NCBI RefSeq assembly: GCF_030816965.1
Contig: NZ_JAUSYQ010000002.1
Location: 4,125,001 to 4,189,000, forward strand
DNA: 64,000 bases
Direction: 5' to 3'
Source: Streptomyces canus
GTDB taxonomy: Bacteria; Actinomycetota; Actinomycetes; Streptomycetales; Streptomycetaceae
Part shown: one piece after another, positions 46,221 through 55,745 of the stretch
Layout of the letters: every line of letters starts with the position of its first letter
How positions within the stretch are numbered: the stretch's first letter is position 1
Made by a program: the position numbers and the translations under genes
The notes under the pieces: generated by a model
What the model saw: the letters and a program-made list of their open reading frames with translations, nothing else
Database searches by the model: none
Told to the model about the DNA's origin: nothing

Positions 46221-47252
46221 ATGACGAGCATGTCGAGGGCGAGGACGGCCAGGCGGATCGCGGCCGGCGCGGCGTACGGCGGCGGCGGGATCGGTCTGGT
46301 CGGCGCGGCGGCCATGGGTCTGCTGCTGGCGGAGGTGCGGCTGGCCAGGCGGCAGGTGGGCAACGGCACGGCGCCGCACGTCCCGCAGGCCGAGGGCCGG
46401 TACGGCCACGTCTATGCCACCGTCGGCGAGCCGCCCCTGCGGCTGATGATGCTGGGCGACTCCACGGCCGCGGGCCAGGGGGTGCACCGGGCGGGCCAGA
46501 CCCCGGGCGCCCTGCTGGCGTCCGGTCTGGCGGCGGTGGCGGAGCGCCCGGTGGAACTGCGTAACGTCGCCCTCCCCGGCGCCACCTCGGACGACCTGGA
46601 CCGTCAGGTGGCGCTGACGCTGGCGGACCCCGAAAGGATCCCGGACGTCTGCGTGATCATGATCGGCGCGAACGACGTCACGCACCGGATGCCGCCGACG
46701 CGTTCCGTGCGCCATCTGTCTTCCGCGGTACGGCGGCTGCGCACGGCCGGTGCTGAGGTCGTGGTCGGCACCTGTCCCGACCTGGGCACGATCGAGCCGG
46801 TCCAGCAGCCGCTGCGGTGGCTGGCCCGCCGGGCCTCGCGCCAGCTGGCGGCCGCGCAGACGATCGGCGCGGTGGAACAGGGCGGCCGCACGGTGTCCCT
46901 GGGCGATCTGCTGGGCCCGGAGTTCGAGGCGAACCCGCGGGAGTTGTTCGGCCCCGACAACTACCACCCCTCGGCGGAGGGCTATGCGACAGCGGCGATG
47001 GCGGTGCTGCCGACGGTGTGCGCGGCCCTGAGCCTCTGGCCGGCCGACGAGGACCGCCCGGACGCCTCCCGCCGTGAGGGCTTCCTGCCGGTGGCGAGGG
47101 CCGCGGCGGAGGCAGCGTCGGAGGCGGGCACGGAGGTCGCGGCCGCGATGCCGACGGGTCCGAAGGGGCCGTGGGCCCTGCTGAAGCGGCGGCGCAGGCG
47201 GCGGGTCAAGGAGGCGGAGCCGTCACCCACCAGCGCGACGGGCGTCCAGTGA
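46221..47252 (+). CDS. Membrane-anchored SGNH/GDSL hydrolase
   Basis: The 343-residue protein has an N-terminal hydrophobic anchor (IAAGAAYGGGGIGLVGAAAMGLLLAEV), then an SGNH hydrolase domain with the catalytic Ser in LGDSTAAGQG, block III GANDVTHR and block V catalytic DNYHPSAEGYA. The C-terminus is Ala/Lys/Arg-rich. It is probably an esterase or acyl hydrolase at the cell surface. ATG 46221 or 46230 is possible; GGAGG lies upstream of both. Confidence 0.88.
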   Translation: MTSMSRARTARRIAAGAAYGGGGIGLVGAAAMGLLLAEVRLARRQVGNGTAPHVPQAEGRYGHVYATVGEPPLRLMMLGDSTAAGQGVHRAGQTPGALLASGLAAVAERPVELRNVALPGATSDDLDRQVALTLADPERIPDVCVIMIGANDVTHRMPPTRSVRHLSSAVRRLRTAGAEVVVGTCPDLGTIEPVQQPLRWLARRASRQLAAAQTIGAVEQGGRTVSLGDLLGPEFEANPRELFGPDNYHPSAEGYATAAMAVLPTVCAALSLWPADEDRPDASRREGFLPVARAAAEAASEAGTEVAAAMPTGPKGPWALLKRRRRRRVKEAEPSPTSATGVQ

Positions 47253-47506
47253 CAAGCGCCGGTTCGGGCACTTCCAGCCCGTCCGGCGCCGGCCGCGCGG
47301 CCTTGTCGGCGCAACCACCGGAGTACAAAGCAAGCGCTTAGACAAAGGTCACACCGCCATCCCCGTGACCCAGCCCATACGTACGGGTAACTTCCCCATC
47401 AAGCCACGACCCGAAGACCGAGGAACACCCTCGTACTCCCACCCGCCGCCCGACCACCGCCCCTCAACGAGGCGCTACGCGCCACCCCTTCTTGTTTGGA
47501 GCCGTG

Positions 47507-48727
47507 ATGCCCGAAGCCGTGATCGTCTCGACCGCCCGCTCCCCCATCGGCCGCGCCTTCAAGGGCTCCCTCAAGGACCTGCGCCCGGACGACCTCACCG
47601 CCACGATCATCCAGGCCGCACTCGCCAAGGTCCCGGAGCTCGACCCCAGGGACATCGACGACCTGATGCTCGGGTGTGGTCTGCCCGGCGGCGAGCAGGG
47701 CAACAACCTCGGCCGCATCGTCGCCGTACAGATGGGCATGGACCACCTCCCCGGCTGCACGATCACCCGGTACTGCTCCTCCTCCCTCCAGACCAGCCGG
47801 ATGGCCCTGCACGCCATCAAGGCCGGCGAGGGCGACGTGTTCATCTCGGCCGGTGTCGAGATGGTCTCCCGCTTCACCAAGGGCAACTCCGACAGCCTCC
47901 CGGACACGCACAACCCCCTCTTCGCCGAGGCCGAGGCCCGCACCGCCGAGGTCGCCCAGCAGGAGGGCACCACCTGGCACGACCCGCGCGAGGACGGCCT
48001 CGTCCCCGACCCGTACATCGCGATGGGCCAGACCGCCGAGAACCTCGCCCGGGTGAAGGGCATCACCCGCCAGGACATGGACGAGTTCGGCGTCCGCTCG
48101 CAGAACCTCGCCGAGGAAGCCATCAAGAACGGCTTCTGGGAGCGCGAGATCACCCCGGTCACGCTCCCCGACGGCACGGTCGTCTCCAAGGACGACGGCC
48201 CCCGCGCCGGCGTCACCATGGAGGGCGTCCAGGGCCTCAAGCCGGTCTTCCGCCCCGACGGCCTGGTCACCGCCGGCAACTGCTGCCCTCTCAACGACGG
48301 TGCCGCCGCGGTCGTCATCATGAGCGACACCAAGGCCCGCGAGCTCGGCCTCACCCCGCTCGCCCGCATCGTCTCCACCGGCGTCTCCGGCCTCTCCCCG
48401 GAGATCATGGGCCTCGGCCCGGTCGACGCGAGCAACCAGGCCCTGCGCCGCGCCGGCCTGACGATCGACGACATCGACCTGGTCGAGATCAACGAGGCGT
48501 TCGCCGCCCAGGTGATCCCCTCCTACCGCGACCTCGGCATCGACCTCGACAAGCTGAACGTCAACGGCGGCGCCATCGCCGTCGGCCACCCCTTCGGCAT
48601 GACGGGCGCCCGCATCACCGGCACGCTCATCAACTCCCTCCAGTTCCACGACAAGCAGTTCGGTCTGGAGACCATGTGCGTGGGCGGCGGCCAGGGCATG
48701 GCGATGGTCATCGAGCGCCTGAGCTAA
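47507..48727 (+). CDS. Acetyl-CoA acetyltransferase (thiolase)
   Basis: The 406-residue thiolase shows the nucleophilic Cys in RYCSSSLQT, the NEAFAAQ motif, [16 protein letters not shown] and the second catalytic Cys in [11 protein letters not shown]. It either condenses two acetyl-CoA or degrades beta-ketoacyl-CoA. I chose ATG 47507, which has GGAG 5 nt upstream. A strong terminator follows. The direction cannot be inferred from neighbours. Confidence 0.95.
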   Translation: MPEAVIVSTARSPIGRAFKGSLKDLRPDDLTATIIQAALAKVPELDPRDIDDLMLGCGLPGGEQGNNLGRIVAVQMGMDHLPGCTITRYCSSSLQTSRMALHAIKAGEGDVFISAGVEMVSRFTKGNSDSLPDTHNPLFAEAEARTAEVAQQEGTTWHDPREDGLVPDPYIAMGQTAENLARVKGITRQDMDEFGVRSQNLAEEAIKNGFWEREITPVTLPDGTVVSKDDGPRAGVTMEGVQGLKPVFRPDGLVTAGNCCPLNDGAAAVVIMSDTKARELGLTPLARIVSTGVSGLSPEIMGLGPVDASNQALRRAGLTIDDIDLVEINEAFAAQVIPSYRDLGIDLDKLNVNGGAIAVGHPFGMTGARITGTLINSLQFHDKQFGLETMCVGGGQGMAMVIERLS

Positions 48728-48783
48728 AAGGCGACAAGAACGTCAACGCTCCGTATCCGTATGGGCACTTAGTGCCACTCTTT

Positions 48784-48818
48784 GGCCCAGAACCGAGGAA
48801 ACCCCAAGGTTCTGGGCC
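48784..48818 (+). terminator. Terminator after the thiolase gene
   Basis: A perfect 11-bp inverted repeat, GGCCCAGAACC and GGTTCTGGGCC, is separated by 13 nt. It lies about 57 nt after the thiolase stop. Confidence 0.75.
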
Positions 48819-49016
48819 GATTTGTGATCCAATCTCCCCCAGGATGTGACCTATCTCCCTTCGGGAAGGGATTTACGCAGGTCAGAGCCGTTTCCCCACC
48901 AAACCCCCGACCCAAAGTCCTGTCCGATTCGTGACGTTACGCACTGACAGTTGGATAGTCCGCCCTTCAAGCTGATGTAGGAAGTCGGGGGTCGACTTTG
49001 AACCGGGAGTACGTCA

Positions 49017-49811
49017 GTGAGCGCCATGCCGATCGCCTTGTTGGTCACCACGGCCGCCACGGGCGCCGTGGGCGTCGCCGTCCTGCGCACCCTCATGGTG
49101 TTGCGCCGGCAGGTCGCCGCCCTGCACACCGAGCTCGCCAGGAACAACACCGCGCCCGTACGGGGTCTCGTACCGGCCGCCCGTCCCGCCGCTGACGTCG
49201 ACGAGATACGAGCCGCCGTGGCCGAGGCCCTCGCCGAGGAACGCGAGCGCGAACTCGCGGAGGCGCGTGCCTTCTGGGCCGCCCAGGAGGCACGTGACGG
49301 CTCCGACGCGCCCTCGCTGCTCGGACTGCCCGACAGTGACCTGTTCCTGCCCCGGCAGGCCGATTTCGTGGGCCTGGAGCCGGTGTCGGAGTCCTCGGCC
49401 GACGCGGACGAGTTCGCCGGTGGTACCCCCGGAGACAGCCCCGAACTGGCCGCGGCCCGCCGCCGCCACCCCTCCCACCCGGACTTCGTCCCGGTCGGCT
49501 CACCGATGGTGGGCGACCATGAGCGCACGGTGGCGACCCTGGAGGAACTGGCCGCCTCCGGCACCGAACTGGCCGACGTCCGACCGGGCCCCCTCGGCAC
49601 GCTGGACGTCTACGTCTTCGCCGACGGCACGACCCTCTGCATGACCCCGGGCCACCGCGAGACGGCCGAGCGCCTGTCCGCGGCCCTGCGCGCGGGCGAG
49701 ACACCGGTGCTGCTGGGCGGCTCGGGCATCTCGGGCGCGTACACGCTGACGTTCGCGTGCGGCGAGGAGAACGTCTACATCCTGGCGGACCGGGTCATAG
49801 CCTCCCTGTAG
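49017..49811 (+). CDS. Membrane-anchored protein, unknown function
   Basis: The 264-residue protein has one N-terminal membrane helix (PIALLVTTAATGAVGVAVLRTLMVL) followed by a charged coiled-coil-like segment (VDEIRAAVAEALAEERERELAEARAFW), an acidic linker and a C-terminal small globular domain (LGTLDVYVFADGTTLCMTPGHRETAERL). GTG 49017 has GGGAG 8 nt upstream. I do not recognise the family. Confidence 0.65.
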   Translation: MSAMPIALLVTTAATGAVGVAVLRTLMVLRRQVAALHTELARNNTAPVRGLVPAARPAADVDEIRAAVAEALAEERERELAEARAFWAAQEARDGSDAPSLLGLPDSDLFLPRQADFVGLEPVSESSADADEFAGGTPGDSPELAAARRRHPSHPDFVPVGSPMVGDHERTVATLEELAASGTELADVRPGPLGTLDVYVFADGTTLCMTPGHRETAERLSAALRAGETPVLLGGSGISGAYTLTFACGEENVYILADRVIASL

Positions 49812-49814
49812 GAG

Positions 49815-50126
49815 TCACACTCCGGCACGCCGCTGGGCCTGTGCCACCAGTTCCACCGCTTCTTCCACTTGGCTCTCGTCCGTCAGGACGAGAGCCAAGT
49901 CATGTACGGCCACGGTGATCTGGTCGGCGGCGGCGAACATCCCCGCGTCCGGCATCTCGCGAAGCTCGGTCCCCGGCTCCTCGAGAACCTGCGTCCGACG
50001 GGCGAACTCCCGGGCCAGCCCCAGCGCCTCAGCGGCGGCGCCCCGCTGCAACCGGCTCTGCGGCGCGGCCCGCAGACGGTCGGCGAAGTGGTCCACGGCC
50101 CGGGTCAGACGCGAAGTATCAGCCAC
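49815..50126 (-). CDS. Small alpha-helical protein of unknown function with internal hairpin
   Basis: The 103-residue protein is predicted to be all helical (MADTSRLTRAVDHFADRLRAAP, AEALGLAREFARRTQVLEEPG, DQITVAVHDLALVLTDES, QVEEAVELVAQAQRR). Codons for the LALVLTDES segment coincide with a perfect 14-bp inverted repeat in the DNA. It is convergent with 49017-49811. I do not recognise a family; coding potential looks normal for the organism. Confidence 0.6.
   Translation of the reverse strand: MADTSRLTRAVDHFADRLRAAPQSRLQRGAAAEALGLAREFARRTQVLEEPGTELREMPDAGMFAAADQITVAVHDLALVLTDESQVEEAVELVAQAQRRAGV
49868..49899. repeat. Perfect 14-bp inverted repeat inside a gene
   Basis: CTTGGCTCTCGTCC and GGACGAGAGCCAAG flank GTCA. 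The hairpin would be very stable in RNA from either strand. Inside an ORF such a structure can act as a terminator, a processing site or a regulatory element, or it may be a codon-composition accident. Confidence 0.75.
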
Positions 50127-50230
50127 CCGGCAACCGTACGCGTCCCACCGGGACTGTTGCCAACGGGCGAACGCTCAGGCACGGTGACCTGAAGGACCGG
50201 CTTACATCCCCTTTGCGTCCGGAGGCGCCG

Positions 50231-50461
50231 ATGTCCCACGTCCTCTCCGAGGAGACCCACCGCAACCTGCTCGCCCGCATCCCCCATTGCACCGGTCGTG
50301 AAGTCTCCGACTGGCTCCGCACCGTCGACGAAGGCCCGGCCCTCTTCCGCTTCGAGGAAAAGGTCAGCTGGCTCCGCCACGAACACAACCTCGCGTACGG
50401 CCACGCCAAGGCGATCATCCACGAGTACGACCTGAGGAGGGCCGCGCGCAGGTACTTCTGA
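50231..50461 (+). CDS. DUF4287 domain protein
   Basis: The 76-residue protein matches the small DUF4287 family: MSHVLSEETHRNLLARIPHCTGREVSDWLR, then RFEEKVSWLRHEHNLAYGHAKAIIHEYDLRRAAR. ATG 50231 has GGAGG 5 nt upstream. A strong terminator follows. No function is known for this family; related sequences can be fused to other small domains. Confidence 0.8.
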   Translation: MSHVLSEETHRNLLARIPHCTGREVSDWLRTVDEGPALFRFEEKVSWLRHEHNLAYGHAKAIIHEYDLRRAARRYF

Positions 50462-50475
50462 GCTGCGCACATGCC

Positions 50476-50507
50476 GAAGGGCCCCCGGTCGGAACCGGGG
50501 GCCCTTC
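50476..50507. terminator. Bidirectional terminator between convergent genes
   Basis: GAAGGGCCCCCGG (50476-50488) and CCGGGGGCCCTTC (50495-50507) form a perfect 13-bp stem with a 6-nt TCGGAA loop. It lies 15 nt after the DUF4287 stop and 20 nt past the end of the Bax-inhibitor-like gene, and could serve both. Confidence 0.85.
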
Positions 50508-50526
50508 GCCGTACGACCGTCGAGGA

Positions 50527-51420
50527 CTAGTCGTTGCTGTTGAGGATCGCGATGAGCCGCAGGAACTCCATGTAGATCCACACCAGCGTCAGCGTGAGAC
50601 CGAACGCGGCCAGCCACGCCTCCTCGCGCGGGGCGCCGTAGGCGATGCCGTCCTCGACCTGCTTGAAGTCGAGGGCGAGGAAGCACGCGCCGAGCAGGAC
50701 GCCGACGATGCCGAACAGGATGCCGAGGCCGCCACTGCGGAAGCCGAGGCCGTCACCGCCGCCGAAGGCGGCGAACAGCAGGTTGACCACCATCAGCAGC
50801 ATGAAGCCGAGCGCGGCCGCCATGACGAAGCCGTAGAACCGCCGGTTGACGCGGATCCAGCCGGCCTTGTACGCCACCAGTACCGCGGCGAAGACCGCCA
50901 GGGTGCCGATCACGGCCTGCATGGCCGCGCCGCTCGCGATGCGGTTGTCGACCACGCTGGAGACGACGCCGAGGAACACGCCCTCGAACGCGGCGTACGA
51001 CACGATCAGCGCGGGCGAGGCCGTGCGCTTGAAGGACTGCACGAGCGCCAGGACCATGCCGATCACCGCGGCACCGATACCGATGCCGTACGAGCGGCCG
51101 ATGTTGGCGTCGTCGACGGGCAGCAGCGCCCAGGCCAGCGCGGCCGTGACGATCAGGATGCCGAGCGTGGTGCCGGTGCGCATGACGACGTCGTCCATCG
51201 TCATGCGGCCGGTGGTCACCGGGGTCTGCGGCGGTGCGCCCTGCTGCAGGTCCTGCTGGGCATAGGGGTTGGTCGCGTACGGGTTGCCCTGCGGCTGCGC
51301 GTAGGGGTTGCCCTGCGTGCCCACGGCTGCGGCCCCGGCCTGCGGCGCGGTGTTGAAGCCCGCGTAGCCGTTGTCGCGGCTGAACCCCCGTCGCGAGAAG
51401 ACCGGGTTGCTGCTCCTCAT
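50527..51420 (-). CDS. Bax inhibitor-1/YccA family membrane protein
   Basis: The 297-residue protein has an Asn/Gln/Pro-rich, tyrosine-containing N-terminal tail (repeats of NPYAQ/NPYATNPYAQQ), then about seven membrane helices. The C-terminal part (ILFGIVGVLLGACFLALDFKQVEDGIAYGAP, LAAFGLTLTLVWIYMEFLRLIAIL) matches bacterial YccA/BI-1 members, some of which are calcium channels. ATG 51420 has GGAGG upstream. Confidence 0.88.
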   Translation of the reverse strand: MRSSNPVFSRRGFSRDNGYAGFNTAPQAGAAAVGTQGNPYAQPQGNPYATNPYAQQDLQQGAPPQTPVTTGRMTMDDVVMRTGTTLGILIVTAALAWALLPVDDANIGRSYGIGIGAAVIGMVLALVQSFKRTASPALIVSYAAFEGVFLGVVSSVVDNRIASGAAMQAVIGTLAVFAAVLVAYKAGWIRVNRRFYGFVMAAALGFMLLMVVNLLFAAFGGGDGLGFRSGGLGILFGIVGVLLGACFLALDFKQVEDGIAYGAPREEAWLAAFGLTLTLVWIYMEFLRLIAILNSND

Positions 51421-51568
51421 TTCACTCCTCCATGGCCACCGTCTGTGGACCTTGCCCTCAAGAGTAATGGGTAGGCAAAGGAATGACCCTAGTGCTTGAG
51501 GAGGATCTTCCCTCGTTGTGCTGGCCAACACGCTACGCGCACGCGTGATTCCCGGCACCGGAGGGGCC

Positions 51569-52744
51569 TCACCCGAAGGGGAAGCCGGTGTATCCCTCGG
51601 CGAGGTCGGTCTCGGCGGCCCGCGAACCGGCGATCCGCTCCAAACGGGCCAGCTGCATCCGGTCCTCGAAGGGAGTGGCGTCGGGTGCCCGGTGCAGGAG
51701 GCTCGTCATGTCGTACGAGAACCGTTCGGCCTGCCACACCCGGCGCAGGCAGGTCTCCGAGTAGGCGTCGAGGCGCTCGGCCGAACCGGTCTCCTTCTGG
51801 TGGGTCAGCGCCCTCGCGAAGGTCACGACGTCCCCCACGGCGAGGTTCAGGCCCTTGGCGCCGGTGGGCGGGACGATGTGCGCCGCGTCGCCGGCGAGGA
51901 AGAGACGGCCGTGGCGCATGGGCTCGTGGACGTAGGAGCGCATGGGGGTGACGGATTTCTGGGTGATCGGGCCGCGTTCCAGGGTCCAGTCGTCGTCCGT
52001 CTCGAAGCGGCGCTCCAGCTCGTCCCAGATCTCCTCGTCGTCCCAGCTCCCGGCGTCCGTGCCCTCGGGGACCTGGAGGTAGAGGCGGGAGACGGACGGG
52101 GAGCGCATGGACAGGAGGGCGAAGCCGCGGTCGTGGCGGGCGTAGACGAGCTCGTCGTGGGAGGGCGGGACGTCGGCGAGGATGCCGAGCCATGCGAAGG
52201 GGTACGCCCGCTCGAAGACCTTGGTCGGTTCGGCGGGGATCGCCTTCCTCGCGATGCCCCAGAAGCCGTCGCAGCCGACGACGTACTCGCACTCCAGGAC
52301 GTCCTCGCGGCCCTCGTACCGGAAGCGGACGCGCGGCGTGCCGGTGTCGGCGCCCTCGACGGCGAGTGCCTCCGCCTCGAACAGGAGGGGGCCGCCGTCC
52401 TTGAGCTGGAGGGCGATGAGGTCCTTGCAGACCTCGGTCTGGGCGTAGACCATCACGGACCGGCCGTCGGTGAGGGCGGGGAAGTCGACGCGGTGGCGCT
52501 TCCTGTCGTAGCGCAGCTCGATGCCGTCGTGCGGGAGTCCCTCGCGGTCCATGCGTTCCCCGGCACCGGCCGCGCGCAGCACGTCGACCGTGCCCTGCTC
52601 CAGGATCCCGGCGCGCTGGCGGTGCTCGACGTAGGCGCGGCCGCGGCTCTCCAGGACGACCGAGTCGATGCCGGCGTTGTGGAGGAGCCGGGCGAGGAGG
52701 AGGCCGGCGGGGCCGGCTCCGATGATGCCGACGGTGGTACGCAT
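51569..52744 (-). CDS. pobA: 4-Hydroxybenzoate 3-monooxygenase
   Basis: PobA hydroxylates 4-hydroxybenzoate to protocatechuate. The 391-residue flavoprotein has an N-terminal FAD motif (GIIGAGPAGLLLARLLHNAGI), RAGILEQGTVDVL with a conserved RAG(I)LE segment, the DG motif VVGCDGFWGIAR and the second FAD motif RLFLAGDAAHIVPPTGAKGLNLAVGDV. Length and motifs match the PHBH family. A perfect dyad lies about 73-90 bp upstream of the start. No regulator gene is adjacent. Confidence 0.93.
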   Translation of the reverse strand: MRTTVGIIGAGPAGLLLARLLHNAGIDSVVLESRGRAYVEHRQRAGILEQGTVDVLRAAGAGERMDREGLPHDGIELRYDRKRHRVDFPALTDGRSVMVYAQTEVCKDLIALQLKDGGPLLFEAEALAVEGADTGTPRVRFRYEGREDVLECEYVVGCDGFWGIARKAIPAEPTKVFERAYPFAWLGILADVPPSHDELVYARHDRGFALLSMRSPSVSRLYLQVPEGTDAGSWDDEEIWDELERRFETDDDWTLERGPITQKSVTPMRSYVHEPMRHGRLFLAGDAAHIVPPTGAKGLNLAVGDVVTFARALTHQKETGSAERLDAYSETCLRRVWQAERFSYDMTSLLHRAPDATPFEDRMQLARLERIAGSRAAETDLAEGYTGFPFG

Positions 52745-52816
52745 CGGGCGTTCCCTTCGGAGACCTTGGTTCGTGTGCGCTGCCTCGGCTCGCGTGATGC
52801 TGCGCGCTGTTCGCGT

Positions 52817-52834
52817 AGTGAAATTTCTTTCACT
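52817..52834. promoter_or_regulatory. Perfect dyad AGTGAAATTTCTTTCACT upstream of pobA
   Basis: The 7-bp arms AGTGAAA and TTTCACT enclose TTTC. The site lies 73-90 bp upstream of the pobA start, an appropriate place for an activator such as an IclR- or AraC-type regulator. The AT-rich sequence stands out from the local GC-rich background. Confidence 0.6.
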
Positions 52835-52930
52835 TCGATGCCGAGTCTGCGCCCGTGATCTGCCGATGTCAACGGTCTGTGCGGCCGCCGGACCCGCGGA
52901 AGGCTGCCGCGGGTCCGGCGGCCGGACGGG

Positions 52931-53605
52931 TCAGCGGCCGGGCCAGCCGTCCAGATGACGGTGCATGGTGACGTCGTCCTGTGCGTCGCCCTTCGGGGCG
53001 TCGGCCACGGCGTCCTGGAGGACGGTGTTGACCTCGGCAGCCAGGGCGTCGGCCCGGGTCCGCAGGTCGGCCGCGGGGATCCGGGAGCGGGTCAGGGTGT
53101 CCAGCCGACGGTGGATTTCGGCGAGTTGGCGGCGGTGGCCGGAATCGAGGGTGAGCGGAGTGGGCGTGGAGACCACGAACTGGTAGGCGCCGGCCAGCGT
53201 CTGGCAGCCGGTGCAGCTCTTGTTGGTGGCGTCGCTGAGGTTCACGGCGTTCAGGCGGGTGTGCTCACCCGCCATGGTGACGATCTGGAAGGACAGCGCG
53301 ACCGAACGGCAGGCGTCGTCGGCGGTGCAGCCCGACGAGACCGCGTTGGCCTGGTTGCGCACGGAGGCGGCGTTCACCTTGCCGAACTGCCGGATGGTGA
53401 ACGAGTCCTTCTCCTCCGTGTGGTCGAGACGGTCGGCATGACTGAAGACATGGTCCGACGCGACGGCGACCTGGGTCGCCCCGCCGGTGGCGGCCTGCGC
53501 CGGCACGGCGGTCGCCACACCGGCGACACCGGCGGCGAACAGCCCCACGCGGACGGCACGCCGGGTGAACGGGGTGGAGGTACGGGGTTTTCGGTGGCTG
53601 TTCAA
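52931..53605 (-). CDS. Secreted four-cysteine protein linked to the M50 locus
   Basis: The 224-residue protein has a signal peptide with an RRAVRVGLFAAGVAGVATAV core and AQA cleavage near residue 39. Four cysteines lie in SGCTADDACRS and KSCTGCQTL (residues 93, 99, 131, 134), suggesting disulfides or metal binding. The second half is helical (RRQLAEIHRRLDTLTRSRI, LRTRADALAAEVNTVLQDAV). I chose the TTG at 53605, with AAGGAG 5 nt upstream; no ATG or GTG fits the same frame near the signal peptide. It lies 151 nt downstream of the M50 gene in the same direction. I do not recognise the family. Confidence 0.72.
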   Translation of the reverse strand: MNSHRKPRTSTPFTRRAVRVGLFAAGVAGVATAVPAQAATGGATQVAVASDHVFSHADRLDHTEEKDSFTIRQFGKVNAASVRNQANAVSSGCTADDACRSVALSFQIVTMAGEHTRLNAVNLSDATNKSCTGCQTLAGAYQFVVSTPTPLTLDSGHRRQLAEIHRRLDTLTRSRIPAADLRTRADALAAEVNTVLQDAVADAPKGDAQDDVTMHRHLDGWPGR

Positions 53606-53756
53606 GGGATCTCCTTGGATGGATGCGTACGGATGTGGGGGGCGGAGGTGGCAACCGAGGCGGAGGTGGCGGCGGTGGCGACCGGACCGGCGCGGTGGGC
53701 ACCCCCACCGCGCCCTCGTCGGACCGCCCCGTTGCGGAGGCACGACCCCGGCCCTC

Positions 53757-55700
53757 TCAGGACGCCCCCGGTGAACCGCTGGCCGGCGGCGGGGACGGGG
53801 CCTCGGTGGCCTCGGTGGGTGAGGGCGGGATGCTTTCCGACGGGGTCGGGGACGAGAGGGGGGTGGAGGGGCCCGCTCCCGTACCCGGTGACGACGGCTC
53901 CGGGGCCGCCGACGTGCCCTGGGTCGGGGACGCCGGTCCGCGGGAGGAGCCTCCGGGCACCGAGCCCGGTGCCGTCGCGGACGGCGCCGGTGAGGCGGAC
54001 GCCGATGCGCCGGTGGATGTCCCGGGGGTGGGGGCGCCGGAGCCCGCGGAGCGCCCCGCCGCCGACGGTGGAACCGCACCGGGGCCCGTGCCCGCCGGGT
54101 CGTCCGAGGCGTCCTGGTCCGACGTCGAGGCGTTGCCGTCAGGCGTAGTGGCCTGGCGGGGCTGCGGTTCCTCCGTCGACACACCGGGTTGCAGGATCGG
54201 CGCGATCGGAGGCTTCTTCGGGAGCGGCTGGGGTGTCAGTCCGGACGTCCATGCGTAACTGAGGCCCGTCAGTCCGGCGAGGAGCACCGCGCACAGCGCC
54301 ACCCGCAACCGGGGCCGCCCCGCCGTGGACCGCTTCACGGCCCGCAGGATCCGCCCTCCGATCTTCACGGAGAGATAGACGACACCGCCCATCGGGATCA
54401 GCAGCATCAGACAGCCCAGCACCCCGACGAGCCCCTCGACGACCTTGCCGGCCGCGAAGGCCGAGCCGGTGCCGGAGAACTGCTCGACCATGGACCGGGT
54501 CATCGTGGCGATGATCCGGGGCAGGTTCCACAGCGCGTAGCCCATCTCGCCGATGATCAGCGGCACCATGGTGAGCACCCACGCGGCCACGATGGTCCGC
54601 GCCGACTTCTTCAGCCTGGCGACCTCTTTGCGCGCGGCCCGTCCCTTCCGCCCCGGCACCAGGCCGAGCAGGATCGGCTTGATCTTGCCGTACAGGTCCG
54701 GAACCCCGGCGAGGTCGCCCAGGATGTAGTAGCCGTCAAGGCGTACCGCCGGCATCAGCTGTTCGAGGATCTCGAAGTGCCCGAGATACACCGCGGCCAG
54801 GAAGAACGGCTCCCCCGTGGCGAAGTACAGCCCGGCCATGCCGAGCATGAAGACGACGTTGAAGTAGACCCCGCCCAGGTCGGTCCTGATCCGCCCGCCG
54901 CGCCCGATCCGGTAGACGTCGGTGACGTCGGTGTACATCGACGGCCAGATGAGGAAGATCCCGCAGCCTATGCACCCGGGCCGGGCGCCGCCGTAAGTGC
55001 ACGCGGAGGCGTGGCCGAACTCGTGGAAGACGAGCGAGGCCACGGTCAGGGCGAAGACGATCAGGATCAGCACCGGCTGGTCGAGAACCTCCAGGACCGG
55101 CTCGATCGCCCCGAAGAAACCGAACAGCCACACGTCCATGGCCACGGTCGTGAGCAGCACGGCCGCGACCACGACCGGCCGGTGCAGCCACGCGAACATC
55201 CGCGCGATCCGTGCCGTACGCCGCTCGTCGAAGATGACCCGGTGGCCCTTGAGGGCGAGCAGCAGGTCGGAGCGCGGTGCGTCGACCTCGTCGCTCTCCT
55301 GGCCCTCGGGGACCGTGACCCCGAGCGGTTCGAGCTTCTTCTCCACCAGGTAGCGGATGTTCTCGCCGCTGACCTCGCGGCCGAATCTCGCGCTCACCCG
55401 GTGGGCGATCGACTCGGTGTCGCGTACGCCGTCGACGGACGACGCCACGAGATGCAGCAGCCGTGACAGCTGCACGACCTGCCCGTCCCCCCGGCGGGCG
55501 ATGTACTTGGGCTCGGTGAAGCCCGATCCCTGGTACTCGCCGTGCAGGCGCAGTCCCGCGCTCAGCCGCGGCACCAGCAGCTGTTCGACGACCGGCAGGC
55601 TGCCCGTGGCCACCTGCTCGTACGTCACCGGCCAGCCGCCCGGCCCGGGCACCGGCCCGGGGTCGTACAGCGTCGGGGGTCCGTCTCCGAGCACTGTCAT
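53757..55700 (-). CDS. PqqD-like / M50 membrane metalloprotease with long extracellular tail
   Basis: The 647-residue protein begins with a PqqD-like winged-helix segment (about residues 66-127: YIARRGDGQVVQLSRLL, VDGVRDTESIAHRVSARFG). A membrane core of about eight helices follows. It carries the zinc protease motif HEFGH (residues 226-230) and a later YILGDLAGVPDL segment, where the Asp of LDGYY likely supplies a third zinc ligand as in M50 proteases. Then come a membrane helix and a ~120-residue Pro/Ser/Thr/Ala-rich exported tail. ATG 55700 has GGGGAG upstream. PqqD-M50 proteins of this kind accompany peptide-modification clusters. Here the most likely substrates are the two small peptides just upstream. 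Confidence 0.85.
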   Translation of the reverse strand: MTVLGDGPPTLYDPGPVPGPGGWPVTYEQVATGSLPVVEQLLVPRLSAGLRLHGEYQGSGFTEPKYIARRGDGQVVQLSRLLHLVASSVDGVRDTESIAHRVSARFGREVSGENIRYLVEKKLEPLGVTVPEGQESDEVDAPRSDLLLALKGHRVIFDERRTARIARMFAWLHRPVVVAAVLLTTVAMDVWLFGFFGAIEPVLEVLDQPVLILIVFALTVASLVFHEFGHASACTYGGARPGCIGCGIFLIWPSMYTDVTDVYRIGRGGRIRTDLGGVYFNVVFMLGMAGLYFATGEPFFLAAVYLGHFEILEQLMPAVRLDGYYILGDLAGVPDLYGKIKPILLGLVPGRKGRAARKEVARLKKSARTIVAAWVLTMVPLIIGEMGYALWNLPRIIATMTRSMVEQFSGTGSAFAAGKVVEGLVGVLGCLMLLIPMGGVVYLSVKIGGRILRAVKRSTAGRPRLRVALCAVLLAGLTGLSYAWTSGLTPQPLPKKPPIAPILQPGVSTEEPQPRQATTPDGNASTSDQDASDDPAGTGPGAVPPSAAGRSAGSGAPTPGTSTGASASASPAPSATAPGSVPGGSSRGPASPTQGTSAAPEPSSPGTGAGPSTPLSSPTPSESIPPSPTEATEAPSPPPASGSPGAS

Positions 55701-55745
55701 ATGTGGTCTCCCCCCACGTCCTCCCCGTTTCCCCCCTTGCATGGC

